Shown here: positions 8,989 to 17,652 of the stretch, in pieces
Numbering within the stretch: the stretch's first letter is position 1
How the letters are laid out: every line of letters starts with the position of its first letter
Assembly: GCA_963728965.1 (NCBI GenBank)
Contig: CAVSMH010000006.1
Span: 2,204,248 to 2,268,247 of the forward strand
DNA: 64,000 nucleotides
Direction of reading: 5' to 3'
Source: DASQZT01 sp963728965
GTDB lineage: Bacteria > Acidobacteriota > Terriglobia > Bryobacterales > Bryobacteraceae
Made by a program: the position numbers and the translations under genes
The notes under the pieces: model-generated
Told to the model about the DNA's origin: nothing
Database searches by the model: none
The model's input: only the letters and a program-made list of their open reading frames with translations

Positions 8989-9468
8989 TCAGGCGGCTTT
9001 GGCGATCTGGCGGTATTCCAGTTCGGAACGGGCGGGGAGGAGGGCCCACAGGGTGTAAACGCCGAGCGCGGTGCCGAAGGGCAAGTCGATCAGGTTGACG
9101 ACCGCCAAGACAATCGACAACATGCGGGCCCATGGCTGGCGTTCGAGCAAGCCCCAGCCGGCGAGGATGCCGACGGCGGCGGAGCCCAACAGCATCACTC
9201 CCAGGAGTCGCATGATGTTGTTCACGAAGAAAGGTACGTCCGGCGGCAGAAATTCGAGGGTACCGCGGTGGCGGAACAGGGCCATGAGGAAGAGGCCGGG
9301 AATGAGGCGGAGGGCGGAGATGGCCAGCCACAGGATGCCCAGCAGGCGGACGTGGCCGGCCACGCGGGTTCGCGCGGGAGGCATCAAGGGCACGATCGCC
9401 GGCTTGCTGCAGGTGGGGCAGTAACTCTCGGTTTCGTTCAACTTCGTACCACAATGATCGCAATACAT
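8989..9468 (-). CDS. Zinc-ribbon membrane protein
   Basis: Protein of 159 aa. An N-terminal zinc ribbon is formed by Cys3, Cys6, Cys17 and Cys20 (MYCDHCGTKL...SYCPTC). Three to four hydrophobic helices follow (LLGILWLAISALRLIPGLFLMAL; LLGVMLLGSAAVGILAGWGLL; MLSIVLAVVNLIDLPFGTAL). The start is the ATG at 9468 with GAGG a few bases upstream; longer readings of the frame lack this site. It is divergent from the AsmA-like gene. This is a common zinc-ribbon-plus-transmembrane layout of unknown role. Confidence 0.8.
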   Translation of the reverse strand: MYCDHCGTKLNETESYCPTCSKPAIVPLMPPARTRVAGHVRLLGILWLAISALRLIPGLFLMALFRHRGTLEFLPPDVPFFVNNIMRLLGVMLLGSAAVGILAGWGLLERQPWARMLSIVLAVVNLIDLPFGTALGVYTLWALLPARSELEYRQIAKAA

Positions 9469-9568
9469 GAATGCCTCGATTTTCTTCTCCTTCTGGTATA
9501 CGGGGCGGCGGAGGCGGATGTTCCCGGGAGGGGGTGGCTGTCGGGGCGGGCGGGTGTACGCGTTCCCG

Positions 9569-11233
9569 ATGGCAGGCAACGTGCACGGTGGGGAGTGTTT
9601 GAGACTGAAACGTACTCGCGCACCGGCGGAATGGCGCCACCGACGGATATCGCCCTGGCTGATAGCCGCGGTTGTCGTGGCGGCAGTGGTGGCGATCGCG
9701 GCGATGTCAGCCGGCCGGTGGCTAACGCCGATCATGCGGCGGAAGATCGTGCGGGCGCTCGAGGACAAATACCAGAGCCACGTCGAAATCGGATCGCTAT
9801 CGGTTTCGCTGCTGCCGTTGAGCGCCGAGGGGGACAAACTCGTGTTCCGGCAAAAGCGGCATGAGGGCGGACCGCCGCTGATTACGTTGCGCCATTTCAA
9901 GGCAAGAGCCGGGTGGTGGGAGGTGCTGTGGTCGCCGCACCGGGTGCGCGACGTGCGGCTGGAAGGGCTGGTGATCCAGGTTCCGCCGCGCGAACACGAG
10001 GACGACGGCGGCGATGCGCCGAAGGCCGGCGATGGGCCGAAGGCCGATCCGCCGAAGGCGGGCGATCCGGCGAAGGCCGCAGACCCGCGGCAAGCGGCGG
10101 ACACGGCTTCGCGGACGGCGATCGTGGTGGGCACAGTGGTGGCCGACGGAACGATTCTGCGCATTCTGCCCAAGGACGCGGGGAAGGCTCCACTGACGTT
10201 CGAGATTCACAAGCTCACGCTGCGCTCGGCGGGCAATTTCCGACCCATGCACTACCAGGCGCAACTGCGCAATGCCAAACCACCGGGACTGATCGCGGCG
10301 CAGGGGGACTTCGGGCCGTGGAACAGCGACGATCCGGGGGAGACGCCGGTGAATGGGGCGTACACCTTCCAGAATGCCGATTTGGGCGTGTTCCACGGAA
10401 TTTCGGGACGGCTTTCGTCGACCGGACGGTTCGAAGGGAAGCTCCAACGGCTCGAAGTCAGGGGACAGACCGACACTCCCGATTTCACGGTGGCGGTTGC
10501 GGGGCATGCGATGGACTTGAAGACCACGTTCTCGGCCACGGTGGACGGGGAGAACGGGGACACGGTGCTGCATCCGGTGGATGCGCAGTTCGGGGAGACG
10601 ACGGTGCACTGCGAGGGGTCGGTGGAGGGCAAACCGGGCGAGCATGGGAAGACGGTATCGCTCGATGCCACGGTGGACAACGGCGACCTGGCGGATGTGC
10701 TGCGGCTGGGGGTGCGTTCGGATCCGCCGCCGATGACGGGCCGGATCCATTTCCGCGCCCGCATCGAGATTCCGCCGGGCGAGCAGGACATCGCGGAGAA
10801 GTTGCGGCTGGGCGGACGGTTCGGGATCGAGGGCGGCACGTTCACGAAATTCAACCTGCAACAGAAAGTCGCTTCACTGAGCGAGAAATCGCGGGCGAAT
10901 CCGGATGGCGGGGGGCACAGCGATGTGGTGTCGAACCTGCGCGGCGAATTTCAGCTTCGCGACGGTGTGATTCACCTGAGCGGGCTGGCGTTTGCCGTGC
11001 CGGGGGCGACCATCCGGCTGAGCGGCAGTTACGGGCTGCGCGGCGAGCAACTGGATTTTCACGGAACGGTGACGACCGAGGCGCGGCTGTCGCAGATGAC
11101 GAGCGGCTGGAAATCGTTCCTGCTGAAAGCACTGGATCCGTTTTTCTCCAAGCGCAAGGCGGGCGCGGTGATTCCGATTCATATCGGAGGGACGCGGCAG
11201 TCGCCGGACGTGGGGCTGGACGTGGGGCGCTGA
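9569..11233 (+). CDS. AsmA-like / intermembrane lipid-transport-type protein
   Basis: About 554 aa from the ATG at 9569. A transmembrane anchor is present (ISPWLIAAVVVAAVVAIAAM). The AsmA-type opening follows, in which a helix and MRRKIVRALEDKY lead into a long beta-rich region. A repetitive charged linker (APKAGDGPKADPPKAGDP) interrupts the N-terminal part. The C-terminal third has the strand pattern of AsmA/TamB-like proteins (GRFGIEGGTFTKFNL; FAVPGATIRLSGSYGLRGEQ). Such proteins form periplasmic grooves that move lipids toward the outer membrane. The frame is open back to 9467, but ATG 9569 clears the divergent gene. An alternative is the TTG near 9596, preceded by GGGGAG. Start uncertain, family fair. 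Confidence 0.8.
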   Translation: MAGNVHGGECLRLKRTRAPAEWRHRRISPWLIAAVVVAAVVAIAAMSAGRWLTPIMRRKIVRALEDKYQSHVEIGSLSVSLLPLSAEGDKLVFRQKRHEGGPPLITLRHFKARAGWWEVLWSPHRVRDVRLEGLVIQVPPREHEDDGGDAPKAGDGPKADPPKAGDPAKAADPRQAADTASRTAIVVGTVVADGTILRILPKDAGKAPLTFEIHKLTLRSAGNFRPMHYQAQLRNAKPPGLIAAQGDFGPWNSDDPGETPVNGAYTFQNADLGVFHGISGRLSSTGRFEGKLQRLEVRGQTDTPDFTVAVAGHAMDLKTTFSATVDGENGDTVLHPVDAQFGETTVHCEGSVEGKPGEHGKTVSLDATVDNGDLADVLRLGVRSDPPPMTGRIHFRARIEIPPGEQDIAEKLRLGGRFGIEGGTFTKFNLQQKVASLSEKSRANPDGGGHSDVVSNLRGEFQLRDGVIHLSGLAFAVPGATIRLSGSYGLRGEQLDFHGTVTTEARLSQMTSGWKSFLLKALDPFFSKRKAGAVIPIHIGGTRQSPDVGLDVGR

Positions 11234-11279
11234 AGGGGCGGTTGCGTTGTCCCTCCGCAGACGGTTACGCTGGGCGGGA

Positions 11280-11597
11280 ATGCAGCATTTCACCGGCCGC
11301 GAACGGCGTCGGCTCGAGCGCGCGCGGGAACACGGCTACCTGGATGCCAGGGTTCGTAACAATCAGAAACTGATCCGGGCCTACGGGCTGTGGTGCTGGC
11401 AACTGAAGGTGCCGATGGTCTGGCTGGAGCGGCAGAGTCCGTACTCGCGGTTTGGCCGGGTGCGGCTGGAGATGCTGACCACGCCGAATGCGCTGACCGG
11501 TGGAGGGCGCGCCGTGTTGCAAGGGTTGTGCGCGGGGGCGGAAGCGACGATTTCGCCGCAAGAGGCATGCTGGACGCACGTGCCGCTGGCGGGATAG
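11280..11597 (+). CDS. Small conserved hypothetical protein
   Basis: 105 aa from ATG 11280, preceded by GGCGGGA; the frame is also open from TTG 11247. It is basic at the N-terminus (MQHFTGRERRRLERAREHGYL) and contains aromatic-rich segments (LWCWQLKVPMVWLE). No signal peptide or known motif. It begins 46 bp after the AsmA-like gene and converges on the methyltransferase gene. Function unknown. Confidence 0.6.
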   Translation: MQHFTGRERRRLERAREHGYLDARVRNNQKLIRAYGLWCWQLKVPMVWLERQSPYSRFGRVRLEMLTTPNALTGGGRAVLQGLCAGAEATISPQEACWTHVPLAG

Positions 11598-11606
11598 CCG
11601 GGGAAC

Positions 11607-12428
11607 TCAGAGTTCAGGCGGGAGCAGGCGGCGGGTAACGCGAGTGAGGCGGTTGGGGGCCTGGCACACGGGGCACAGATAGCGATCGAAGATACCGGGA
11701 ATGGAGCGGATGGCTCCGGTGCGGCGGAGGAAGTCCTGGGAGTGAGCGCCTCCACAGCGTACGCAAACGTTGATCCAGGGCTCCAGGACCTTCGGGGTAT
11801 CGACGCTGCCGAAATAGAATGCCCAGCCATAGTGGCTCAGGCGGGTGCCGAACGCGCGGTCGATGAGCCGCAGGAACCAGGTAAAAACGGCCAGGAAGCG
11901 CTCGTTTCCGTAAGCGAAGAGAGCGATCCTGCGGGGCGGCGGGGCGGTGAAATTGCGGGCGTTGAGAAACGAAAGGGAGCTGAACAGGGTGCGGGTGGCG
12001 CGGTGGGGGAGGCGGGTGATGCGTTCCACCGGGGCAATCACGTCGCGGGGGGAGCGGAAGGGGTTGACGTGGCCGCCGCCGCGGCCGAGCCAGCGATAGA
12101 TGCGGTCGGTGAGGGTGGAGGCATCGGGCACGGCGATGTAGAGGGCGCCGGCGGATTTAACAACGCGGGCAATTTCACAAAGGGTCGGTTCGAGGCGGGG
12201 GAAGTGCTCGAGGCTGTGATTGCTGACGATGAGATCGAAGGTCGCGGAGCGGAAGGGGAGGCGCGCGGAATCGGCGCAGACGGAATCGCCGGGGCGGCGG
12301 TTGGGCCGGATTTCGAGATCGAGGCGGACCACGTGAAGATCGGTGCGGGAGGTAGCGAAGCTGCCCTGGCCGCAGCCGAGGTCGAGGATGCGCGAGGCGG
12401 GGGGCAGGGAGCGGATCAGGTGGTCCAT
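11607..12428 (-). CDS. Class I SAM-dependent methyltransferase with C-terminal Cys-pair region
   Basis: 273 aa. The SAM-binding motif ILDLGCGQGSF (residues 14-24) is followed by the acidic second-strand region (RLDLEI) and the SNHSLEHFP motif near 69, typical of Methyltransf_11 enzymes. The C-terminal ~60 residues carry CVRCGG and CPVCQ, a likely zinc-binding pair. Together with a hydrophobic centre (FLAVFTWFLRLIDRAF) this suggests a membrane-associated lipid or glycan methyltransferase. It follows the SIMPL gene by 17 bp on the same strand. Substrate unknown. Confidence 0.85.
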   Translation of the reverse strand: MDHLIRSLPPASRILDLGCGQGSFATSRTDLHVVRLDLEIRPNRRPGDSVCADSARLPFRSATFDLIVSNHSLEHFPRLEPTLCEIARVVKSAGALYIAVPDASTLTDRIYRWLGRGGGHVNPFRSPRDVIAPVERITRLPHRATRTLFSSLSFLNARNFTAPPPRRIALFAYGNERFLAVFTWFLRLIDRAFGTRLSHYGWAFYFGSVDTPKVLEPWINVCVRCGGAHSQDFLRRTGAIRSIPGIFDRYLCPVCQAPNRLTRVTRRLLPPEL

Positions 12429-12445
12429 GGGCGGCGTGGGTGCGG

Positions 12446-13135
12446 CTATTGGAGAGCGACGGTGAGGGTGACGGTGGCGCGGATTTCGACGGGGCTTGGC
12501 TCGACGGGAGTGGGTGCGGAGGCCATGCGCGCCATGAGGGGGGCGGGGGGGCGGCTGGATTCGGAGGCACCCTGCTCGAGCGAGAGGACCGCGCCGAGTT
12601 TCAGACCCAAGGCCGCAGCCATGGCTTCGGCGTTGGTACGAGCCTCGAGCGAGGCCTGACGGAGGGCGGCGGCGCGCGCCGGTTTTTCATCCTTCAAGGT
12701 AAATTCCAGGCGCTGCACCTGGTTGGCGCCGCCCTGGACCGCGGTATCGATTACCTTGCCGACCTCAGTCAGATCACCGATGGTGACCTCGACGGTATTC
12801 ACTGCGCTGTAAGCGGAGATGGTGGGTTTGCCGCCATCGCGCGGATATTGGTAGATGGGACCGACCGTGTAACTTATGGTCCGAATGTCCACTTTAGGAC
12901 CGAGGGTGGCATGGAGTTTGTCGAGCACGGTTTTGGTCTGGACGGCGTTCTGGGAGGAGGCCGCCTGGGCGGAGGGGGCTTGGCTGACGACGCCGATGTC
13001 GATTTTGGCCTGGTCGGGCTTGACCAGGATGGTGGCTTCGGCGGTGGCGCGAACCGAAGGGGGATGGGGCAGGGGAGTCTGGGCGAAGGCGGAAACTGCC
13101 AGAAATAGAGAGACGGCCGGATGACGCATCGTCAT
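12446..13135 (-). CDS. SIMPL (DUF541) domain secreted protein
   Basis: 229 aa with a signal peptide (1-19). The SIMPL/DUF541 fold is indicated by PPSVRATAEATILVKPDQAKIDIGV at its start, the YTVGPIYQYP strand and the conserved helix RAAALRQASLEARTNAEAMA. These periplasmic proteins (E. coli YggE-like) are linked to oxidative or surface stress; their biochemical role is unclear. The ATG at 13135 is preceded by a strong GGAAGGAG site. Probably co-transcribed with the methyltransferase and divergent from the rrf2-like gene. Confidence 0.88.
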   Translation of the reverse strand: MTMRHPAVSLFLAVSAFAQTPLPHPPSVRATAEATILVKPDQAKIDIGVVSQAPSAQAASSQNAVQTKTVLDKLHATLGPKVDIRTISYTVGPIYQYPRDGGKPTISAYSAVNTVEVTIGDLTEVGKVIDTAVQGGANQVQRLEFTLKDEKPARAAALRQASLEARTNAEAMAAALGLKLGAVLSLEQGASESSRPPAPLMARMASAPTPVEPSPVEIRATVTLTVALQ

Positions 13136-13280
13136 ACTTGCTCCTTCCTTTCATGATGTATCTTTTTTGGCCGGCATCGCGTCTAATGCCTCAGTTCACA
13201 ACTTGCCCATTCGCCTCGGATCGGGCATGAGACGACCCGGTACTCTTAGGCTAAGTAGGGGGGGAACTCCGAAATTAGGC

Positions 13281-13310
13281 TTGCGCGCCGGTTCAGAAAC
13301 CATTTAAGAT
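13281..13310 (+). promoter_or_regulatory. Possible promoter of the rrf2-clpP operon
   Basis: TTGCGC (13281-13286) and TAAGAT (13305-13310) are spaced 18 bp apart and resemble weak -35 and -10 boxes (3/6 and 4/6 matches). The palindrome at 13313 lies just downstream of the -10, where an autorepressor would act. Inferred by eye. Confidence 0.35.
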
Positions 13311-13312
13311 AA

Positions 13313-13330
13313 CGGAGTAACGTTACTCCG
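13313..13330. promoter_or_regulatory. Perfect 18-bp palindrome, probable operator of the adjacent Rrf2-type regulator
   Basis: CGGAGTAACGTTACTCCG is its own reverse complement and lies 18 bp upstream of the regulator's start codon. Rrf2/IscR-family proteins bind as dimers to palindromic sites of about this size and usually repress their own operon. The binding partner is inferred from position. Confidence 0.6.
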
Positions 13331-13348
13331 ATTTAGCGGGGGATCAGG

Positions 13349-13825
13349 ATGATTTATTCTCGTTCGGCCGAATACGCGATCCGCGCTTTCGTGCACCTGG
13401 CTCAGGTGCAGGAAGGGAAATACGCCATGGTGAAAAACATCGCGGAGCAGGAAGACATTCCGGCGCACTTCCTGGCCAAAATTCTGCAGCAATTGGCCCG
13501 CAAGGGCCTTCTCCGTTCGAGCAAGGGCCCGACGGGCGGGTTCGCGCTACGAGTGGAACCGACTGAGATCCGGCTGCTGGACATTGTAGAAGCGCTGGAT
13601 GGGCTGGCACCGTATCAGCAGTGCGCCAGCGGGCTGTCGGAGTGCAACGACGAGATGCCGTGTTCGATGCACGACAGTTGGGTGGCCCTCCGTTCGCGTA
13701 TCATGGATTATTTAGGGCGGAATACGATCGCCGACCTGGCGAAGGCGCTCGAGCAGAAGAAGAAGTCGCTGGCAGCGACGAAGCAGCGGAAGTCCAGGCG
13801 GGCGGTTGCCGCGAAGCGGGCTTAG
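13349..13825 (+). CDS. Rrf2/IscR-family Fe-S cluster transcriptional regulator
   Basis: 158 aa. The N-terminal winged helix has the family signature YSRSAEYAIRAFVHLA, then IPAHFLAKILQQLARKGLL and SSKGPTGGFAL. Three cysteines, Cys92, Cys99 and Cys105, have nearly the spacing of the [2Fe-2S] ligands of E. coli IscR (92/98/104), so it can probably sense Fe-S or redox/NO status. A Lys/Arg-rich tail (about 135-158) is extra. The start at 13349 follows the palindromic operator closely. clpP begins 29 bp downstream, so the regulator probably controls itself and clpP. No isc/suf genes are adjacent, which is unusual for a true IscR. Confidence 0.92.
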   Translation: MIYSRSAEYAIRAFVHLAQVQEGKYAMVKNIAEQEDIPAHFLAKILQQLARKGLLRSSKGPTGGFALRVEPTEIRLLDIVEALDGLAPYQQCASGLSECNDEMPCSMHDSWVALRSRIMDYLGRNTIADLAKALEQKKKSLAATKQRKSRRAVAAKRA

Positions 13826-13854
13826 TCTGAAACTCTAGATAATCGGAGGTACCG

Positions 13855-14475
13855 ATGGCAAATTCGGTGCTTGTCCCGATGGTGGTCGAACAGACCTCCC
13901 GGGGAGAACGTGCGTACGACATCTATTCCCGCCTGTTAAAGGAAAACATCATTTTCCTGGGAACACCGATTGACGATCAGGTCGCCAATCTGATCATTGC
14001 CCAACTGCTTTTTCTCGAAGCGGAAGACCCGGAAAAGGATATTTCGATCTACATCAACTCGCCCGGGGGTTCGATTACGGCGGGGCTGGCGATCCTGGAC
14101 ACGATGGCATTCATCCGCCCGGACATCGTGACGATTTGCGTGGGACAGGCGGCATCGATGGCGGCAGTACTGCTGGCCAAGGGGACCAAGGGCAAGCGGT
14201 TCAGTCTGCCGAATTCCCGCATCATGATCCATCAGCCTTCGATGCAGGGGCTGGCGGGGCAGGCGGCGGACATCGACATCTACGCCCGGGAAATTCTGCG
14301 CATGCGTGAGATTCTGAACACGATGCTGGCCAATGCCACGGGGCAGACGATTGACCGGGTAGCGAAGGACGTAGACCGGGACTACATCATGGAACCGGAC
14401 CAAGCGGTTCAATACGGCATGATCGATCGGGTCATCTCGAGTCGGGACCTGGCGCCGGTCGCGGTTAAGGGATGA
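13855..14475 (+). CDS. clpP: ATP-dependent Clp protease proteolytic subunit
   Basis: 206 aa, the size of bacterial ClpP. It forms the tetradecameric cytosolic protease barrel that degrades proteins fed by ClpX or ClpA/C. The triad is Ser101 (GQAASMA), His126 (IMIHQPS) and Asp176 (DVDRD). The family segments VEQTSRGERAYDIYSRLL and YINSPGGSITAG are intact. One residue is inserted after HQP relative to E. coli (SMQGLAGQ). The ATG has GGAGG five to six bases upstream. It lies between the Fe-S regulator and a GH95 gene; tig and clpX, its usual neighbours, are absent. The ORF overlaps the next gene by ATGA. Confidence 0.97.
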   Translation: MANSVLVPMVVEQTSRGERAYDIYSRLLKENIIFLGTPIDDQVANLIIAQLLFLEAEDPEKDISIYINSPGGSITAGLAILDTMAFIRPDIVTICVGQAASMAAVLLAKGTKGKRFSLPNSRIMIHQPSMQGLAGQAADIDIYAREILRMREILNTMLANATGQTIDRVAKDVDRDYIMEPDQAVQYGMIDRVISSRDLAPVAVKG

Positions 14476-16865
14476 ACCTGGCAGGCAGGAATGCCTGTAT
14501 CACTCTGCTGGCAGCCGCGGCGCTGGCGTACTGCCAGGATCCACCGAGACTTTGGTACCGTGAGCCCGCGAAACTATGGGTAGAAGCTCTACCCGTGGGG
14601 AACGGGCGCCTGGGTGCGATGGTGTTCGGGGGCATCACCCACGAGCGGATTCAGTTCAACGAGCAGACGGTGTGGACGGGCGCGCCGCACGACTACGCGC
14701 ATCACGGGGCGTACCGCTCGCTGGGGCGAATCCGCGAGCTGCTGTGGGCGGGCAAACAAAAAGAAGCCGAGGACCTGGCGACGCGCGAGTTCATGAGCGT
14801 GCCGCTGCGGCAAAGCGCCTACCAGGCGTTCGGGGACGTGGTGCTGGAATTTCCGGGGATCCGGGAAGGGGAAGTCAGGGAGTACCGGCGCGAACTGAAC
14901 CTGGACACGGCGGTGGCGGCGGTGGAGTACAGGTTCCACGAGGTCAGGTACCGGCGGGAGGTGTTTGCGAGCCACCCGGCCGGGGTGATCGTGATCCGGC
15001 TCACGGCGAGCCAACCGGGGAGCCTCTCCTTCGAGACGACACTGAAGAGCGCGCACGAGCCGGGATCGGCGGTGACGGCGCGAGCGGGGCAGGGGACCGG
15101 GGCGGGGCGGCTGCCGCCGGAGATTGCCATGCCGGGGGGAGTGGCGGGGGGAGCGATCCGGTTTGAGGCGCGGCTGGTCGTCCGCACCGACGGCGGGACG
15201 GTGGAGCGGAAGGGGGAGGAGCCGGTGTGGGTGGTGAGCGGCGCCAACTCGGCGACGCTGATCCTGGCCGGAGCGACGAATTTCAAGAACTACCGGGACG
15301 TGACGGCCGATGCGGGGGCGCGCAACGACGCCACGCTGGCCGCGGTCCGGACGGAGACGATCGGGCGGCTGCGGGCCGAGCACGTGGCCGATCATCAGCG
15401 CCTGTTTCGGCGCGTGTCGCTGGATTTGGGAGCGGCGGCACCGGCGGTCCCGACCGATGAGCGCATCCAAAGGTTTGCGGCTGACCGCGATCCGGCACTG
15501 GTGGCGCTGCTGTTTCAATTCGGCCGGTACCTGCTGATCGCGTCGAGCCGGCCGGGCGGGCAGCCTGCGAACCTGCAGGGGTTGTGGAACGAGTCGAACC
15601 ATCCGCCGTGGGACAGCAAGTACACCGACAACATCAACACGGAGATGAACTACTGGCCGGCGGAGGAGACGAACCTGGCGGAGTGCCAGTTGCCGCTGTT
15701 CGACGCGCTGAAGGACCTGGCCGAATCGGGGGCGATTACGGCGCGGGAGCAGTACCACGCGGGCGGCTGGGTGCTGCACCACAATTTCGACCTGTGGCGG
15801 GGGACGGCGCCGATCAACGCATCCAATCACGGCATCTGGCAGACGGGCGGGGCATGGCTGGCCACGCACCTGTGGGAGCACTACCGGTTCACGGGCGACC
15901 GGCAGTTTCTGCGCGAGACGGCGTATCCGCTGATGAAGGGCGCGGCGCAGTTTTTCGTGGACACGCTGGTACGGGATCCGGAATCGGGGATGCTGATCAC
16001 CGGCCCGAGCAATTCGCCCGAACAGGGCGGACTGGTGATGGGACCGACGATGGACCGGCAGATCGTGCGCAGCCTGTTCGGGGAGGTGATTGCGGCGAGC
16101 GGGATTCTGGGGGTAGACGAAGGGTTTCGCGCGCAGCTTGGGGAGTTGCGGCCGCGCATCGCGCCCAATCGGGTGGGGCGGCACGGGCAGTTGCAGGAGT
16201 GGCTGGAGGATAAGGACGACCCGGCGAACCAGCACCGGCACGTTTCACACCTGTGGGGTGTCTACCCGGGCGGGGAGATCACGCCGTACGGCACGCCGGA
16301 CCTGTTCGGCGGGGCGAAGCAGTCGCTGGTGTATCGGGGCGATGCGGCCACCGGCTGGTCGATGGGGTGGAAGATCAATTTGTGGGCGCGATTCCTGGAT
16401 GGCGACCACGCCTACAAGATTCTGCAGAACCTGATCACGCCGGCCTCGGACAAGCCGGCGCACGCGGGGCTGTACGCGAACCTGTTCGACGCCCACCCGC
16501 CGTTCCAGATCGACGGCAACTTCGGCGCGACCGCGGGGATCACCGAGATGCTGTTGCAGAGCACGGACCCCTACGCCACACCGGTGAGCCTCACCCGGTT
16601 CCAGAAGGGAGAGGCGGCGTTCGTGAGCCTGCTGCCGGCCCTGCCGGCGGCCTTTCCGGACGGAAACGTGAGCGGGCTCAAAGCGCGTGGCGGGCTTACG
16701 GTGTCGATTTCGTGGCGCCATGGAAAACTCCAGAAGGCCACGCTTCGGGCGACGGAAAGCCAACCGGTGAAGGTGCGGTACGGCGGCCGGGAGGTCGAGA
16801 TTTCCGCCAAGAAGGGCGGAAGCTACGAGGTCGGGCCGGATCTGAAGGTGCGAGGGAACCGGTAA
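14472..16865 (+). CDS. Glycoside hydrolase family 95 (alpha-L-fucosidase type)
   Basis: 797 aa with a signal peptide (1-21), so probably periplasmic or secreted. It opens with the GH95 N-terminal signature PAKLWVEALPVGNGRLGAMV and QFNEQTVWTG. The catalytic (alpha/alpha)6 domain shows NLQGLWNES, the NINTEMNYWP motif that holds the conserved Asn pair, the GPSNSPEQG loop, RHVSHLWGVYPG, and FQIDGNFGATAGI with the conserved Asp. GH95 enzymes are inverting 1,2-alpha-L-fucosidases or L-galactosidases acting on plant or host glycans. The ATG overlaps the clpP stop (ATGA), so it is translationally coupled to clpP although the roles seem unrelated. No other glycan genes are adjacent. Confidence 0.92.
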   Translation: MNLAGRNACITLLAAAALAYCQDPPRLWYREPAKLWVEALPVGNGRLGAMVFGGITHERIQFNEQTVWTGAPHDYAHHGAYRSLGRIRELLWAGKQKEAEDLATREFMSVPLRQSAYQAFGDVVLEFPGIREGEVREYRRELNLDTAVAAVEYRFHEVRYRREVFASHPAGVIVIRLTASQPGSLSFETTLKSAHEPGSAVTARAGQGTGAGRLPPEIAMPGGVAGGAIRFEARLVVRTDGGTVERKGEEPVWVVSGANSATLILAGATNFKNYRDVTADAGARNDATLAAVRTETIGRLRAEHVADHQRLFRRVSLDLGAAAPAVPTDERIQRFAADRDPALVALLFQFGRYLLIASSRPGGQPANLQGLWNESNHPPWDSKYTDNINTEMNYWPAEETNLAECQLPLFDALKDLAESGAITAREQYHAGGWVLHHNFDLWRGTAPINASNHGIWQTGGAWLATHLWEHYRFTGDRQFLRETAYPLMKGAAQFFVDTLVRDPESGMLITGPSNSPEQGGLVMGPTMDRQIVRSLFGEVIAASGILGVDEGFRAQLGELRPRIAPNRVGRHGQLQEWLEDKDDPANQHRHVSHLWGVYPGGEITPYGTPDLFGGAKQSLVYRGDAATGWSMGWKINLWARFLDGDHAYKILQNLITPASDKPAHAGLYANLFDAHPPFQIDGNFGATAGITEMLLQSTDPYATPVSLTRFQKGEAAFVSLLPALPAAFPDGNVSGLKARGGLTVSISWRHGKLQKATLRATESQPVKVRYGGREVEISAKKGGSYEVGPDLKVRGNR

Positions 16866-16906
16866 ACCCCTACGGGTGCCGATCTCCGGGAGTTCCAGCC
16901 GCGGCA

Positions 16907-16947
16907 GTACTTCTTTAAGGGGTACTCCTTTAGAGGTACTACTTTAG
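16907..16947 (+). repeat. Three short direct repeats upstream of Ig module B
   Basis: The unit GTACT-N-CTTTA-R recurs three times in tandem (starting at 16907, 16922 and 16936; periods 15 and 14 bp). It lies about 60-100 bp before the module-B small protein. It may be a regulator-binding array or a promoter element. No known site is matched. Confidence 0.5.
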
Positions 16948-17005
16948 CTTGCCTTTCCGTAACAGTTCGCATACCATGGCACAGATCCGGGAGGAGGATC
17001 ATTCC

Positions 17006-17605
17006 ATGGTTTATCGAGTTGTGGTGTCGGTTCTGGTTCCACTACTCGCCACTTGCACGATCTGGGGCGAACAAATCCCACCGCCTTCGACACCGGCGCG
17101 ACTGAGCCTGGTGGTGGTGGAAGGGAACGACGTCATCAACAACATCAAGCAACGCACGTCGCGGGAGACGATCGTCCAGGTGGAGGACGAGAATCACCGG
17201 CCGGTGGCGGGAGCGGCAGTGGCGTTTCTGCTGCCCGACAGCGGGCCTGGGGGGGCGTTCGCCGGCGGAGCGAAGAGCGCGACGATTGTGACCAACGCGC
17301 AGGGGCGGGCGGTGATGCCGCGGATGACGCCCAATCAGCTCACGGGCCAGTACCAGATTCGTGTGAACGCCTCATTCCGCGGACAGCAAGCCAGCACGAC
17401 GATCAGCCAGCAGAACGTAGTGGCGGCAGCAGGCGCGGCGGCAGCGGGGGGAGTTTCGACGAAGCTGATCCTGATCATCGCCGGGCTGGCGGCGGCGGGG
17501 GCGACGGCGGGGGCGATTGCGGCGACGCGGGGCGGCGGCACGACGGTAACGCCGACCGGCAGCATTACGCAGGCGGGTGCCGCAACAGTAGGCGGACCGC
17601 GATAG
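17006..17605 (+). CDS. Small secreted protein of the Ig module B (paralogue of 7595-8197)
   Basis: 199 aa from ATG 17006, chosen because GGGAGGAGGA precedes it; the frame is open from 16949. A signal peptide (MVYRVVVSVLVPLLATCTIWG) is followed by the shared core: VVVEGNDVINNIKQRTSR, VEDENHRPVAGAAVAFLLP, GPGGAFAGGAK, AVMPRMTPNQ and IRVNASFRG. A C-terminal hydrophobic helix (LILIIAGLAAAGATAGAIAA) and a Gly/Thr tail follow. DNA similarity to module A is also strong over the core. It is first in an operon with the propeller-like and giant Ig genes. Function unknown; it may be an anchor or assembly partner of the giant protein. Confidence 0.8.
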   Translation: MVYRVVVSVLVPLLATCTIWGEQIPPPSTPARLSLVVVEGNDVINNIKQRTSRETIVQVEDENHRPVAGAAVAFLLPDSGPGGAFAGGAKSATIVTNAQGRAVMPRMTPNQLTGQYQIRVNASFRGQQASTTISQQNVVAAAGAAAAGGVSTKLILIIAGLAAAGATAGAIAATRGGGTTVTPTGSITQAGAATVGGPR

Positions 17606-17652
17606 TTGCGGCGCGAGGACGGGGCCGGCAACAGACGGACGGAGGGAATCAG

